Positions 1 through 11,902 of a DNA stretch of 59,505 bases are shown here, in pieces; the first letter of the stretch is position 1; each line of letters opens with the position of its first letter. The notes below the pieces were generated by a model. It did not search any database. It saw nothing but the letters and a program-made list of their open reading frames with translations, and was not told the DNA's origin. Source of the DNA: Methylocapsa sp. S129 (lineage in GTDB: Bacteria > Pseudomonadota > Alphaproteobacteria > Rhizobiales > Beijerinckiaceae); contig NZ_LMUI01000008.1 of NCBI RefSeq assembly GCF_009765995.1, positions 224,044-283,548 on the forward strand, written 5' to 3'. A program made the position numbers and the translations under genes.

Positions 1-73
1 TACCTACGACAGCGTGGGACGCGGCGCGCGCAAAGCCTATGACGCCATCGCCGCGCCGCGCGCAGCCGAATGA
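1..73 (+). CDS. C-terminal end of an unidentified protein (cut by window edge)
   Basis: An open frame enters from the left edge and ends at a TGA at 71-73, giving 23 residues ending in ARKAYDAIAAPRAAE. It converges on the DUF4167 gene, and a hairpin that could end both transcripts lies between them. Too little is visible to name the protein. It could also be chance open frame, since GC-rich DNA has few stops. Confidence 0.35.
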   Translation, partial: TYDSVGRGARKAYDAIAAPRAAE

Positions 74-105
74 GGCTGCCGCGAATTTACATTTTGCCGC
101 GCCGT

Positions 106-122
106 CCTTTTCTTTGAAAAGG
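106..122. terminator. Candidate bidirectional terminator hairpin
   Basis: CCTTTTC (106-112) and GAAAAGG (116-122) form a perfect 7-bp stem with a 3-base loop. The A/T-rich arm gives a T-rich flank on either strand. It lies between the partial plus-strand gene and the end of the minus-strand DUF4167 gene, where a shared terminator is expected. The stem is short, so this is only a candidate. Confidence 0.4.
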
Positions 123-124
123 CG

Positions 125-1129
125 CTAGTCGCCGGCGGGCGCCTCATCCTTGTGGGGCGGCGGCTCGGGCGAATCGGTGGGCTGGCCTTCCGCTGGACTG
201 TCGAAGCCAAAATTGGGGCGAACGCGACGCCTGCGCCCGCGCGCGGGAAAGCGCGGCTCCGCCTCGCCATTCACAAACGGCGCCGCGTCTATTGACGGCG
301 TCTCCGTTACGGCCTGCGGGGCCTGGTCGGAATGATTGGCGTTGGAGAATTGCGTCTCCTCGATGTCCGGCGTCGCATTGACGCGCGGCGGCGCGGTGAT
401 GAACGAGGGCAGCACGGGCGCGAGCGCCGCCTCGGGCGGATTGGCGATCTCCCGCGGAGGATTCGGGTCGCGATAGGGGCGGAATTCACGTGGCCGATTG
501 TCGCGCGGGAAACGATTATCCCGGGAATCGCGATTGTCGCGCTGCCCGTCCTGGCGATCCTGATACGGCCTGTTGTCGCGCGGTCCGCGATCCTGCGGAC
601 GATTGTTGGAGCGTTCCGGCCGTCCCTGATAGGGCCGGTCGCCCTGCGGCTGCCGGTCGTTCTCGTAGGGCGCCCGGTCCTGATAAGGCTGGCTCTGGGG
701 TTGCGGCTGCGCCTGCTGGACAGGGGGATTAAAGCCGGGCTGGGGCTGGAAGGGCGCCGGCGCCCGCTCGGCCGGCGAGGCGAAGCGATCGGACAGGCCG
801 CCCACATCGTCATCATCGTCCATCTCATCGGCGTCGCCTTCTCCAGGCGGCCGCGCGGTTCCATTCTGCTGCTGCAATTGAGCCGCCTGCGCCGAGGCGA
901 TCAGGCGAAAATAATGTTCAGCGTGCTGGAGATAGTTTTCCGCCGCGACGGGGTCGCTGCTGGTATGAGCGTCGCGCGCCAGTTGCAGATATTTTTCCGC
1001 GACATGGTGGGCGTTGCCCCGAATTTTCACATCCGGCCCGTTCGATTCATAGGATCGCGTCAGCGGATTGGGGCCCCGGCGATTGTTGTTGGGGCGGCCG
1101 CGCATGCGCTTGTTCTGACCAGGTCTCAT
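125..1129 (-). CDS. DUF4167 domain protein
   Basis: A 334-residue protein. The first 80 or so residues form the compact DUF4167 domain: a basic, Asn/Arg-rich start (MRPGQNKRMRGR) followed by a helical segment containing HHVAEKYLQLARDA and AAENYLQHAEHYFRL. The rest is low-complexity and rich in Gln, Pro, Arg, Asp and Asn, with repeats of the DNRPYQDR type, so it is probably disordered. The family is widespread in Alphaproteobacteria and has no established function that I know of; the basic head and RGG-like tail suggest nucleic-acid binding, which is inference. It lies downstream of prmC on the same strand, 406 bases away, so it probably has its own promoter. Confidence 0.85.
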   Translation of the reverse strand: MRPGQNKRMRGRPNNNRRGPNPLTRSYESNGPDVKIRGNAHHVAEKYLQLARDAHTSSDPVAAENYLQHAEHYFRLIASAQAAQLQQQNGTARPPGEGDADEMDDDDDVGGLSDRFASPAERAPAPFQPQPGFNPPVQQAQPQPQSQPYQDRAPYENDRQPQGDRPYQGRPERSNNRPQDRGPRDNRPYQDRQDGQRDNRDSRDNRFPRDNRPREFRPYRDPNPPREIANPPEAALAPVLPSFITAPPRVNATPDIEETQFSNANHSDQAPQAVTETPSIDAAPFVNGEAEPRFPARGRRRRVRPNFGFDSPAEGQPTDSPEPPPHKDEAPAGD

Positions 1130-1535
1130 TTATTGTCCTTAACTTTCGAAGGTTCGGAGCTTCCTGAAGGTTTTGAGCTTTCCGAGGGGTTGGCCGCTAA
1201 AAATATCCGCCCGTTCCGAACATTCGCGGCGGCGCGCCGGCGAAGCCAGGAATTGCGGTTATCCACGAGCGACAGGGATCACGGACGGCTTCCCTGATGC
1301 TCAGGACGTTTGGATGCGTCAGCAAGCCGCCTCTCGTGGCCAAACGAAATATGGCGGCTAAAGTCTCTCCGCTTGCCGTCAATCTGAAACGGTTGATGGT
1401 GCGGCCGAACCTTGGAGCCAAGCTCCGTAGGCGGCTGCGCAACTCTCGCCCGGACAACGACGCGAAGACGATTCTGAAGACGAGTCTAGTCTTTTTTTCA
1501 CTCCGCGCCAAGAGGCATGTTTTGAGGGCCGTTTT
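1130..1535. other. Intergenic region between prmC and the DUF4167 gene
   Basis: I see no convincing gene in these 406 bases. Short open frames exist on both strands but none has recognisable content. The region should hold the promoter of the DUF4167 gene. At 1524-1552 GAGGGCCG and CGGCCCTC form a perfect 8-bp stem with a 13-base loop, and the prmC stop codon lies inside the loop. T residues follow only on the plus strand, so it is not a standard intrinsic terminator for prmC. Confidence 0.5.
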
Positions 1536-2450
1536 TCAATTCGGCGGCCCTCTTTTCGTAATCGGTCCAAAACCGCGAGCGGAAACGCCGCCGCTCACCA
1601 CGCGGGCCACGCCCGCCAGATCGGCATAGCGCGCCAGTTTCGCCAGCCCATGCTCGGCAAGCGCCGCCATGACGTCGTCGGCCTGTCCCGCGCCGACTTC
1701 GAGAAAGAAACGTCCGTCCTCGTAAAGAAGAGGCCCAAGCTGCGGCGCGATCGCCCGATAGGCGTCGAGCCCGTCCGGACCGCCATCGAGGGCGAGAGCG
1801 GGGTCGTGATCCCTCACTTCGCGCTCCAATTCGCCGATCTCATAGCTTGGAATATAGGGCGGGTTCGAGACAATGACGTCGAAGGAACCCAGGATGGCCT
1901 GCCCCCATGAACCGACGATGACGCTTGAACGGCCGGCAAGGCCGCAAGCGGCAAGATTCGCGCGCGCCTGGGCCGCGGCCGGCGCCGAGAGATCGATGGC
2001 GATTCCTGTCGCCGCGCCAAATTCCTTCAGCAGGGCGCATAGAATGGCGCCCGAACCCGCGCCCAGATCAAGAATGCGCAACGGGGCTTCCCATCTCGGC
2101 GCCAATTCGCGCACAACGGCCTCGACAAGGGTTTCCGTGTCGGGGCGAGGATCGAGGACATCGGGCGAGATCGTCAGAGGCAGGCCCCAGAACTCCCGCC
2201 GCGCCAGAATGCGCGACACCGGCTCTCCCGCCGCCCTGCGTTCGGCCATCGGCGCCAGCCGTTGAAGCGCCCCCAGGCTTAAGGCGCGTTCGGGCGCGCG
2301 GATCAAATCGGCGCTGTTGAGGCCGTCGGCCGCGCAAAGCAGGAGGCGCGCATCGACCGCGCCATTGTCAATTCCGGCATCGGCAAACAGCATCCGCAAC
2401 GCCTTGAGCGCCTCGCTCCGCGTAACGGCTAGCTGCAGCGCTTGCGCCAT
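1536..2450 (-). CDS. prmC: Peptide chain release factor N5-glutamine methyltransferase
   Basis: PrmC (HemK) methylates the Gln of the GGQ motif in release factors RF1 and RF2, using SAM, in the cytoplasm. The N-terminal helical domain comes first, then the Rossmann fold with the SAM motif ILDLGAGSGAILCAL and the catalytic motif SNPPYIPSYE that holds the target glutamine. The ATG at 2448-2450 was chosen because it lies 2 bases after the secA stop (2453-2455); an upstream in-frame start at 2501 would overlap secA. This gives 304 residues, slightly longer than usual. The tight spacing implies co-transcription with secA. In many Alphaproteobacteria prmC sits beside prfA instead, so the secA linkage is a local arrangement. 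Confidence 0.93.
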   Translation of the reverse strand: MAQALQLAVTRSEALKALRMLFADAGIDNGAVDARLLLCAADGLNSADLIRAPERALSLGALQRLAPMAERRAAGEPVSRILARREFWGLPLTISPDVLDPRPDTETLVEAVVRELAPRWEAPLRILDLGAGSGAILCALLKEFGAATGIAIDLSAPAAAQARANLAACGLAGRSSVIVGSWGQAILGSFDVIVSNPPYIPSYEIGELEREVRDHDPALALDGGPDGLDAYRAIAPQLGPLLYEDGRFFLEVGAGQADDVMAALAEHGLAKLARYADLAGVARVVSGGVSARGFGPITKRGPPN

Positions 2451-2452
2451 CC

Positions 2453-5272
<2,820 letters not shown>

Positions 5273-5636
5273 ATCAGACCTTTCCGACCGCCGACCGGCG
5301 CCAATCCAAATTTCCGGCCGTTTCCCGGGAAGCAAAAGCCCCACCTCAGCGTGACTCGCATGACCGGGGATGTCTACTCATACGGGACGCCGTCGCGCGA
5401 CAAGGGCGCGGCGCCCGAGCATTCCGTCAATCTTCCGGATATTGCGCCCGCCTGCGTCCGGACTTTTGAAGGCCCAAAACAGGGGCGATCCGTAAACGCG
5501 CACCGGCCTCGACAGGCTAAAACCCGCCTTTGCCGCGCAAGGACAGACGCTCGACGCTGAGATAGGAGGCGGCGCCAGCCTTGTCAATGTGGGGATCGCG
5601 GCGCCAAACGGCCCAAATCGGGCGCGTCGGGCCCGG
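5273..5636. other. secA upstream region
   Basis: These 364 bases between the acid phosphatase stop and the secA start should contain the secA promoter and leader, read on the minus strand. Short open frames on the plus strand, such as 5351-5560, are Arg/Ala-rich with no recognisable domain and are probably spurious. I see no clear regulatory element or RNA structure. Confidence 0.4.
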
Positions 5637-6347
5637 TTATCGCGCCGGCGACAAGGCGCTCCGTATCTCCGCCTTCGCCTCGGCGAACTCCTTTTTGAAC
5701 GCGGGATCGCGGAACATCGCGAAGGCCTCGATGGCGCCGGCGCGCTTCCCCGCCTCGATGTCGCTCGTATAATGGACGCCGCAGATGACGCGATCCTGGG
5801 CATATTGCTGGGCGCGGGCGAGGATGCGCAGCCTCTGCTCGGGCAGCATGCGCGCCAGGATCTGGGCGTAGAGCATGCCGATCGTCGCGTGATTGGACGG
5901 GTAGGAATTGGTCGGCGGCTGATCGACGCAAGGATGAATCCGAGCCGACGTCACGAAGGGGCGCGGGCGGTCCCAATAGGTTTTGGCCGCCGCGCCGACG
6001 AGGCGCTCGTCTCCCGCCACTTCGTCAAAGAAATGCACCGTCAGGGGTAGGCGATCCTTGGCGAAAGAATCGCCCAAAATGACGCCGAAGCGGAACACCG
6101 ACCGGTCCGAGTCGGCCTGGGCGAGCGCTATCATCGCTGGCGTGCGCCGCGCCTGCCAGGCGAGGCTGATGGCCATGTCCTTATTCTGGGCTTTCGAGCC
6201 CAGTTTTGGCGGCGCCGGCAGAATTTTCGTCAGATCGACCTGGCCGGCGCTGAGGAAATGAAGGGAGGCATGACTCTCCTCTTGCGCGGCCGCGGCGGAG
6301 GACAGGGCGGCGCCGACCGCCAGCGTGCAAAAGAACAGGCGAAGCAT
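5637..6347 (-). CDS. Secreted class A acid phosphatase (PAP2 superfamily)
   Basis: A 236-residue phosphomonoesterase predicted to act in the periplasm. A signal peptide opens it (MLRLFFCTLAVGAALSSAAAAQ, cleavage likely near AAAQ). The three-part PAP2 signature is present: KTYWDRPRPF (K-x6-RP type), NSYPSNHA (the PSGH box, with Asn for Gly) and DRVICGVHYTSDIEAG (an SR-x5-H-x3-D type box with Asp in place of Ser). The S-to-D change and PSNH variant occur in class A acid phosphatases of the PhoN/PhoC kind, but could alter rate or substrate range. It is divergent from the cyclopropane synthase gene and is followed on the same strand by secA 364 bases away, so it is probably its own unit. Confidence 0.85.
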   Translation of the reverse strand: MLRLFFCTLAVGAALSSAAAAQEESHASLHFLSAGQVDLTKILPAPPKLGSKAQNKDMAISLAWQARRTPAMIALAQADSDRSVFRFGVILGDSFAKDRLPLTVHFFDEVAGDERLVGAAAKTYWDRPRPFVTSARIHPCVDQPPTNSYPSNHATIGMLYAQILARMLPEQRLRILARAQQYAQDRVICGVHYTSDIEAGKRAGAIEAFAMFRDPAFKKEFAEAKAEIRSALSPAR

Positions 6348-6584
6348 GGATTCTCACAAGAATGGAGAAGAGAAGGGCGGGTTACAAAATAAATTGAACA
6401 GGGCGTTTTTTATCATTTTCCGGGGCGTTTTCGTTCCTAAAGCCGCCTCGACTCGATCAAAAGAGAGTGAATCCTGACAACAACCTTGAATCCGCGTCGC
6501 GACGACCATAGTTTCGACATAAGACTTGTCCGGCTTTCCCGCTTGCGTATCAAGCCTCGGATCGCCATCAGCGGGGGCTGCGTC

Positions 6585-7838
6585 ATGGGAACGCTTTTTC
6601 GAACCTTTCTGTCCACCCTGATCCGGCTTGGACATCTTGAGGTCGAAACCGCCGACGGAATCGTCCAGGTGTTCGGCGACAGAACGGGTCCGAAGCTTGG
6701 AGTCAAGCTGAACGATCGCGCGGCCGAGCGGGAATTGATCTTCGATCCGACCCTCGCCATGGGCGAACTCTATATGGACGGCCGCCTCGTGGTGACGAAG
6801 GGCGATCTCTATGACGTGCTGGCGCTGGGCGCGCGCAATATCGCCGAATTCGGCGGCCCGCGCTGGCTCAAGCTGCTGGAGGACGCGCGCATCGCAACGC
6901 GCCGGTTTCGCCAGCGCAACGACCGGCTGAACGCCAGGAAAAACATCGCCCATCATTACGATCTCAACGTCAAGCTCTACGACCTGTTCCTCGATTCGGA
7001 CCGGCAATATTCCTGCGCCTATTATGAGCATCCGGGGGCGACGCTGGAGGAGGCGCAACTCGCCAAGAAGCGGCATATCGCCGCCAAGCTCCTTGTCGAC
7101 GACGACCATAGCGTCCTCGACATCGGCTGCGGTTTTGGCGGCATGGGATTGTATCTGGCCAAAACCGCCGGCGCCCGCGCGACGGGCGTCACCTTGTCGA
7201 AAGAGCAGCATGCCGTCGCGGTCAAGCGCGCGGTCGACGGCGGCCTCGCCGATCGCGTGAATTTCCAGCTTGAGGATTACCGGGACGTCAACGACCGTTT
7301 CGATCGCATCGTTTCGGTCGGCATGTTCGAACATGTCGGGATCGGCGGCTTCGATGAATATTTTCAGCACGTCCGGCGCCTGTTGAAAGACGACGGCGTG
7401 ATGGTGCTGCATGCGATCGGGCGCAGCGGCAAACCCAACGCCACCAATCCCTGGATCTCGAAATATATTTTCCCCGGTGGCTATATTCCCGCGCTTTCGG
7501 AAGTGTTCGCGTCGATCGAGCGCGCCGGTCTCTACGTGACCGACACTGAAATCCTGCGGCTGCACTATGCCGAAACGCTGAAAGCCTGGCGCGAGCGCTT
7601 CATGGCGAACCGCGAGGAGGCGAAGGCGCTTTATGACGAGCGCTTCTGCCGGATGTGGGAGTTCTACCTCGCCGGTTCGGAATCCTCATTCCGCGTCGAC
7701 GCCAATATGGTGTTTCAAATCCAACTGGCCAAGCGCCAGGATGTCGTGCCGATGACGCGCGACTATGTCGGCGAGCGCGAGGCGCGGTTGCGTGAGCGCG
7801 AAGACCAGAAACCGGCCCTGCAACTGGCGGGCGAATAA
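6585..7838 (+). CDS. cfa: Cyclopropane-fatty-acyl-phospholipid synthase
   Basis: This enzyme adds a methylene bridge from SAM to unsaturated acyl chains of membrane phospholipids. The 417-residue protein has the Cfa N-terminal lipid-binding domain and then the SAM-binding core (VLDIGCGFGGMGLYLAK). The family stretch YSCAYYEHPGATLEEAQ precedes it, and GMFEHVG and HAIGRS follow. The ATG at 6585 is preceded by GCGGGGGCT; an earlier in-frame start at 6486 would add 33 residues outside the family. It is divergent from the acid phosphatase across an AT-rich 237-base gap. An AidB-like acyl-CoA dehydrogenase follows after 36 bases, so the two may share a transcript. Confidence 0.93.
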   Translation: MGTLFRTFLSTLIRLGHLEVETADGIVQVFGDRTGPKLGVKLNDRAAERELIFDPTLAMGELYMDGRLVVTKGDLYDVLALGARNIAEFGGPRWLKLLEDARIATRRFRQRNDRLNARKNIAHHYDLNVKLYDLFLDSDRQYSCAYYEHPGATLEEAQLAKKRHIAAKLLVDDDHSVLDIGCGFGGMGLYLAKTAGARATGVTLSKEQHAVAVKRAVDGGLADRVNFQLEDYRDVNDRFDRIVSVGMFEHVGIGGFDEYFQHVRRLLKDDGVMVLHAIGRSGKPNATNPWISKYIFPGGYIPALSEVFASIERAGLYVTDTEILRLHYAETLKAWRERFMANREEAKALYDERFCRMWEFYLAGSESSFRVDANMVFQIQLAKRQDVVPMTRDYVGEREARLREREDQKPALQLAGE

Positions 7839-7874
7839 AGCGCGGCCTCGTTCGGCCGACGGGCGAGGCGGGCG

Positions 7875-9515
7875 ATGCGCGACGATCCGGTTTTTGTCAT
7901 GGAGGCGGCGCCCAATCAGTCGCCGCCTTTCGCGGGCCGTAATCTATTTCTCGAAGATCGCGCCTTGCAGGATGGAGCGAACGCCGCCGGGGTCGACGCC
8001 GGCCGCGAGGCGCTCGCGGAGTTCGGCGCGGCCTGCGGGAGCGCCGAGGCGATGGAGTTCGGGCGTCTCGCCAATGAATTCTCACCGCGCCTGCGGCTGG
8101 TCGATTCCAGGGGCAACCGGCTCGACCAGATCGAATTTCATCCCGCCTATCACGCGCTGATGGCGCGCGACATGGCGGTGGGCCTGCATGGCTCGATCTG
8201 GGATCACGCCCGCGCGCCGCGGATGGCGGCGTCCGGGCAGGCGGCCAGAGCCGCGCGCCTGTTCATGGCGACGCAAGCCGAGAGCGGCCATATCTGTCCC
8301 CTGACGATGACCAGCGCGAGCGTCGCCGCGCTGCGGCGCGCGCCGGAACTGGCGGAGAAATGGCTGCCGAAAATTCTCGGCCGCGTCTACGATCCCGCGT
8401 TAAAGCCGTGGTGGGAAAAAAGCGCGGTCACCCTCGGCATGGGCATGACCGAGCCGCAGGGCGGCACCGACGTGCGCGCCAATACGACGCGCGCCGAGCC
8501 GGTCGCGGGCGGCTATGAGATCACCGGCGCCAAATGGTTCATGTCGGCGCCGATGTGCGATGCGTTTCTGGTGCTCGCGCAGGCGCCGGGCGGCTTGACG
8601 ACATTCCTGACGCCGCGCTTTCGTCCCGACGGTGGCAAAAATGAGATTTTCTTCCAGCGCCTTAAGGACAAGCTCGGCAATCGATCCAACGCCTCCTCCG
8701 AGGTCGTCTTCAGTTCCGCCTTCGCCGAACGTGTCGGCCCCGAGGGCGAGGGCGTGCGCACGATCATCGAAATGGTGCAGATGACGCGTCTCGACTGCGT
8801 CGTCGCCTCGGCGGGATTGATGCGCTTTGCACTGGCGCAGGCGACCTATCATGTGCGCCATCGCCGCGCGTTCCAGAAGTTCTTGATCGACCAGCCGCTG
8901 ATGCGCGCGGTGCTCGCCGATCTCGCGCTCGAAGTCGAGGGCGCGACGGCGTTGGCGTTCCGGCTTGCGCGCGCGTTCGATCGGGCGGCGGCGGATCCCG
9001 ACGAGGCCGCCTATGCGCGCCTGATCACGCCCGCCGCCAAATTCCTCGTCTGCAAGGCGGCGCCTCATTTCGTCTATGAGGCGATGGAGTGCCTGGGGGG
9101 CAACGGCTATGTCGAGGAATGGCCGATGGCGCGCGCCTATCGCGAGGCGCCGCTGAATGCGATCTGGGAAGGGCCGGGCAATGTGATGGCGCTCGACGTG
9201 CTGCGCGCCGCCGCGCGGGCGCCAGACGCGGCGAAGGATGTGGTCGCCCGGCTCAACGCGGCCTGCGATCTGCCGCCGGAGACGCTCAGCCTCGAAGCCG
9301 ATCTCGTCGCTGGCGCCGAGCGGCTGGCGCGCCGGACCTGCGAGCGCCTCGCCCGCCTCGCCGCCGCCGCCGCGCTCGCCGAGCGGCAGCCGTCGCTGGC
9401 GGAAGCCTATGTCGCGACGCGCCTGACCGGCGAAGCCTATGCGCAGTACGGCGGCGCCGATCTCGTTGGCGCAGAACATGCGCTCCTTGACCGCATCTTG
9501 CCGCCGGAGGATTGA
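7875..9515 (+). CDS. AidB-like acyl-CoA dehydrogenase family flavoprotein
   Basis: A 546-residue member of the acyl-CoA dehydrogenase superfamily, closest in length and motifs to AidB, the alkylation-response protein. Signatures include VTLGMGMTEPQGGTDVR (flavin region) and, in the C-terminal half, ECLGGNGYVEEWPMARAYRE and NAIWEGPGNVMALDVLRA, which are diagnostic of the AidB branch. It has the extra C-terminal helical part absent from 380-residue acyl-CoA dehydrogenases. AidB binds FAD and DNA in E. coli; its natural substrate is uncertain, so an acyl-CoA role here cannot be excluded. The start is the ATG at 7875; a GTG-proximal Met eight residues later is an alternative. It follows cfa closely and leads into an acetyltransferase gene. 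Confidence 0.88.
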   Translation: MRDDPVFVMEAAPNQSPPFAGRNLFLEDRALQDGANAAGVDAGREALAEFGAACGSAEAMEFGRLANEFSPRLRLVDSRGNRLDQIEFHPAYHALMARDMAVGLHGSIWDHARAPRMAASGQAARAARLFMATQAESGHICPLTMTSASVAALRRAPELAEKWLPKILGRVYDPALKPWWEKSAVTLGMGMTEPQGGTDVRANTTRAEPVAGGYEITGAKWFMSAPMCDAFLVLAQAPGGLTTFLTPRFRPDGGKNEIFFQRLKDKLGNRSNASSEVVFSSAFAERVGPEGEGVRTIIEMVQMTRLDCVVASAGLMRFALAQATYHVRHRRAFQKFLIDQPLMRAVLADLALEVEGATALAFRLARAFDRAAADPDEAAYARLITPAAKFLVCKAAPHFVYEAMECLGGNGYVEEWPMARAYREAPLNAIWEGPGNVMALDVLRAAARAPDAAKDVVARLNAACDLPPETLSLEADLVAGAERLARRTCERLARLAAAAALAERQPSLAEAYVATRLTGEAYAQYGGADLVGAEHALLDRILPPED

Positions 9516-9604
9516 ACGCCCGGCCAAAGCCGGCGCTCTTCCGTCATGGCCCGGCTCGCCCTGGCCGTTCGCGCCGGAGTTTCGCTAATGGAAACAGGCC
9601 AGCC

Positions 9605-10132
9605 GTGAACAGCGCCGCAGCGCAAGAGATCGTGTTCCGCCGGGTGGAAGAGCATGACTTTCCGACGCTCGCCGCCTGGCTCGCTGAGCCGCATGTCCGC
9701 AGATTCTATCAGAAAACGCCGGTCACGCTCGCGCAAGTGTTGCAGGAATATGGGCCCTGCGTCCGCGCCGAGGAGCCGTCGATCTGCCACATGGCGACCA
9801 GCGGCGGCGCGCCGTTCGCCTACCTGCAATGCTATCGCAACGCCGACTATCCGGAATGGGCCGATCTCATCGGCGTCAGCGACGGGATCAGCGTGGATCT
9901 CTATATCGGCGAACCGACATACCTCCACAAAGGCTTCGGCCGCGCCGCGCTGAGCGGCTACCTGCGGCGAGTCGCTTTTCCATCCTATGCCGAACAGACG
10001 CGCGCCTATATCGCCCACGAATTGACTAATATTGCCGCGCTGCAATGCTCGATGGCGGTAGGCTTCCTCCCATTACGCAGGTTCTGGGAAGATGGCGTCG
10101 AGACCATGCTGCTTGTGATCGACCGACCGTAG
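9605..10132 (+). CDS. GNAT family N-acetyltransferase (AAC(6')-like)
   Basis: A GNAT-fold acetyltransferase of about 175 residues. It starts with IVFRRVEEHDFPTLAAWL, a standard first strand and helix, and has the acetyl-CoA binding region DLYIGEPTYLHKGFGRAAL, in which the Q/RxxGxG loop reads HKGFGR. This layout is that of the Acetyltransf_8 / aminoglycoside 6'-acetyltransferase group, but the natural substrate cannot be told and resistance should not be assumed. I place the start at the GTG at 9605. A TTG at 9512 overlaps the end of the dehydrogenase gene, but its extra 31 Arg/Pro-rich residues do not fit the family. Confidence 0.75.
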   Translation: MNSAAAQEIVFRRVEEHDFPTLAAWLAEPHVRRFYQKTPVTLAQVLQEYGPCVRAEEPSICHMATSGGAPFAYLQCYRNADYPEWADLIGVSDGISVDLYIGEPTYLHKGFGRAALSGYLRRVAFPSYAEQTRAYIAHELTNIAALQCSMAVGFLPLRRFWEDGVETMLLVIDRP

Positions 10133-10177
10133 GTTGGTCAGGCGGGCATAAGAGCGTCCCACTCGCTCCTATCCCCC

Positions 10178-11338
10178 TCAAAACAGACTCAGCTGCTTCG
10201 GCCCTTTCGCCTCGCCCTCCGGCGGGTGAAACAGGTCGCAACGCAACCGTGTTGGCGTTTCGTTATAGCCGAGCCGCGCAGCGGCGATTTCGAAGCGGCG
10301 GCCGATCATCCAGGCATAGGGCCCCGAGCCCGCCATGCGTTTTCCCCATTGCGAATCGTAATCCTTGCCGCCGCGGGTGGACTGCACGAGCGACATGGTG
10401 TGGCGCAGTTTGTCGGGATAATGAACCAGCAGCCATTCGCGGAAAATATCGCGCAGCTCCAGCGGCAGACGCAGCATGACATAACCGCCCTCGCGTGCGC
10501 CGGCGGCGTGAGCGCGCGTCAGGATCGCCTCGATCTCCGAATCGTTGACGGCGGGGACGATCGGCGCAACCAGCACGCCGACCGGAACGCCTGCTTGCGC
10601 GAGACGTTCGATCGCCTCCAGCCGGCGAGCGGGGATAGGCGCGCGCGGCTCCATTTTGCGGGCTATCTCCTTGTCCAGCGTCGTCACGGAAAGATAGACT
10701 TTGACCAGCCCCTTGGCCGCCATCGGCGCGAGAATGTCGAGATCGCGCAGCACCAGGTTGGATTTTGTCACGATGCCGACGGGGTGGTCGTAACGCGCCA
10801 GCACTTCAAGGACGGAGCGCGTCACGCGATATTGCCGTTCGATCGGCTGATAGGGGTCAGTGTTGGTGCCGAGCGCCATCGTCCGCGGGCGGTAATTGGG
10901 GGCCGCCAGTTCGCGCTCGAGCAGCGCCGCGGCGCCGTCCTTGACGAACAGCTTGCTCTCGAAATCGAGGCCGGGCGAAAGCCCCATATAGGCGTGGGTA
11001 GGCCGCGCAAAGCAGTAGACGCAGCCGTGCTCGCAGCCCCGATAGGGATTGATCGAACGGTCGAAGGAAATGTCGGGCGATTCATTGCGCGAAATGATGG
11101 TGCGCGCACGCTCATGGATCACTTCGGTCTTGAACGGCGCCAACGTCTCGTCCGTATCCCAGCCGTCGTCGAATTCCTCGCGCTTCGTGCGTTCGAATCG
11201 CCCCGTCTCGTTCGATGCCGCGCCACGGCCGCGCCGGCGCTCCGGCGCCACCAACCCGTCGCCAAGCGCCACGCCAAGCTGGCGCGCCACAACGACACGC
11301 TCCGAATAATCCCTCGCCTTGGACTGTTGCGCCTGCAT
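10178..11338 (-). CDS. PA0069 family radical SAM protein
   Basis: A 386-residue radical SAM protein of the PA0069 group, related to spore-photoproduct-lyase-like proteins. The [4Fe-4S] cluster motif is GCEHGCVYCFARPTH (CxxxCxxC). It is preceded by SFDRSINPYRG and followed by ALGTNTDPYQPIE, both family marks, and the C-terminus ends in GPKQLSLF. The reaction of this family is not established. The start is the ATG at 11336-11338 (MQAQQSK); a longer frame to 11398 would begin inside the promoter. A clear sigma-70-like promoter lies at 11370-11398. The gene is convergent with the GNAT gene and stands alone. Confidence 0.9.
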   Translation of the reverse strand: MQAQQSKARDYSERVVVARQLGVALGDGLVAPERRRGRGAASNETGRFERTKREEFDDGWDTDETLAPFKTEVIHERARTIISRNESPDISFDRSINPYRGCEHGCVYCFARPTHAYMGLSPGLDFESKLFVKDGAAALLERELAAPNYRPRTMALGTNTDPYQPIERQYRVTRSVLEVLARYDHPVGIVTKSNLVLRDLDILAPMAAKGLVKVYLSVTTLDKEIARKMEPRAPIPARRLEAIERLAQAGVPVGVLVAPIVPAVNDSEIEAILTRAHAAGAREGGYVMLRLPLELRDIFREWLLVHYPDKLRHTMSLVQSTRGGKDYDSQWGKRMAGSGPYAWMIGRRFEIAAARLGYNETPTRLRCDLFHPPEGEAKGPKQLSLF

Positions 11339-11369
11339 GTTCGGTCTCCAGGAACAAAAAGAGAACAAA

Positions 11370-11398
11370 CATCTAGGCGACGGCGCCGCGGGCGTCAA
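11370..11398 (-). promoter_or_regulatory. Sigma-70-type promoter for the PA0069-type gene
   Basis: On the minus strand TTGACG (complement of 11393-11398) and TAGATG (complement of 11370-11375) are separated by exactly 17 bases. The start codon lies 32 bases further on. The -35 and -10 boxes match the sigma-70 consensus at five and four of six positions. Transcription would begin near 11363, leaving a short leader. Confidence 0.6.
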
Positions 11399-11902
11399 GG
11401 GCGGCCAAGCGAAGGCATCGCTAGCCTGGCGTTGTGAAATATTCTCAGAAATAAAATTTTGATAAATTCAGTTTTTCAGAATATTGTACGACGCTTTTGC
11501 TTCTCCTCTCGTCGGTCGCGCCATGCGGTCGGAGGGTTCGGTGCGGCTTCGCGTCGTCAACAGGGAAGCCGGCGCCGCGAGGCTTGTCGCGCCTGTCTTC
11601 CGCCCTGAAATTTCGATGCGGAAGGTCAAAGGGGGTCAAGTCCTTGATATCGCTCATTTCGCGGATGCTCATGCTCTTCCGCGGGGGCTGGAATCAAAGA
11701 CTTAGCGTGGATTTTGACGCGCCCTGTAGGGTCTTTTAAGCGCCTGGGCTATTCCGGGACTATTCCGCGGCAGCCCATCCGGCCGGCGGATGGGGACGAT
11801 CGTTTTGCACGCCCCGCCTGTCCGCCGCCTTGTGGCGGCGAAGAGCTCTTGGCCCGCAACGGCCGCGATGTCATGAATGAGGGCGCACGCGGGAGGCGTC
11901 AG
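11399..11902. other. AT-rich intergenic region upstream of the hydroxyacid oxidase unit
   Basis: Between the two promoters lies about 500 bases with no recognisable gene. The stretch 11433-11490 is markedly AT-rich for this genome (for example AAATATTCTCAGAAATAAAA at 11437-11456), which suggests a regulatory site or a small insertion. A 75-residue minus-strand open frame (11445-11672) and overlapping plus-strand frames have no family resemblance I can see. Confidence 0.4.

Noticed and set aside
450-700. Repeat array or CRISPR-like pattern near the start
   Set aside because: The repeated CGATTGTCGCG-type units encode the Arg/Asp/Asn-rich low-complexity tail of the DUF4167 protein. They have no regular spacers.
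1524-1552. Intrinsic terminator of prmC
   Set aside because: The stem is perfect but the T run follows it on the plus strand, while prmC is read on the minus strand.
5351-5560. Small plus-strand frame upstream of secA
   Set aside because: Arg/Ala-rich, no recognisable domain and no ribosome-binding site worth noting.
6354-7565. Minus-strand frame of 403 residues opposite cfa
   Set aside because: It mirrors the third-position GC bias of cfa and has no recognisable motif or ribosome-binding site.
8400-9527. Minus-strand frame of 375 residues opposite the AidB-like gene
   Set aside because: Antisense shadow of a clear acyl-CoA dehydrogenase family gene; the sequence is Arg/His-rich without domain structure.
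9605-10132. Aminoglycoside resistance gene
   Set aside because: Only the general GNAT fold resembles AAC(6'); no resistance-specific residues are evident and the neighbours are metabolic.
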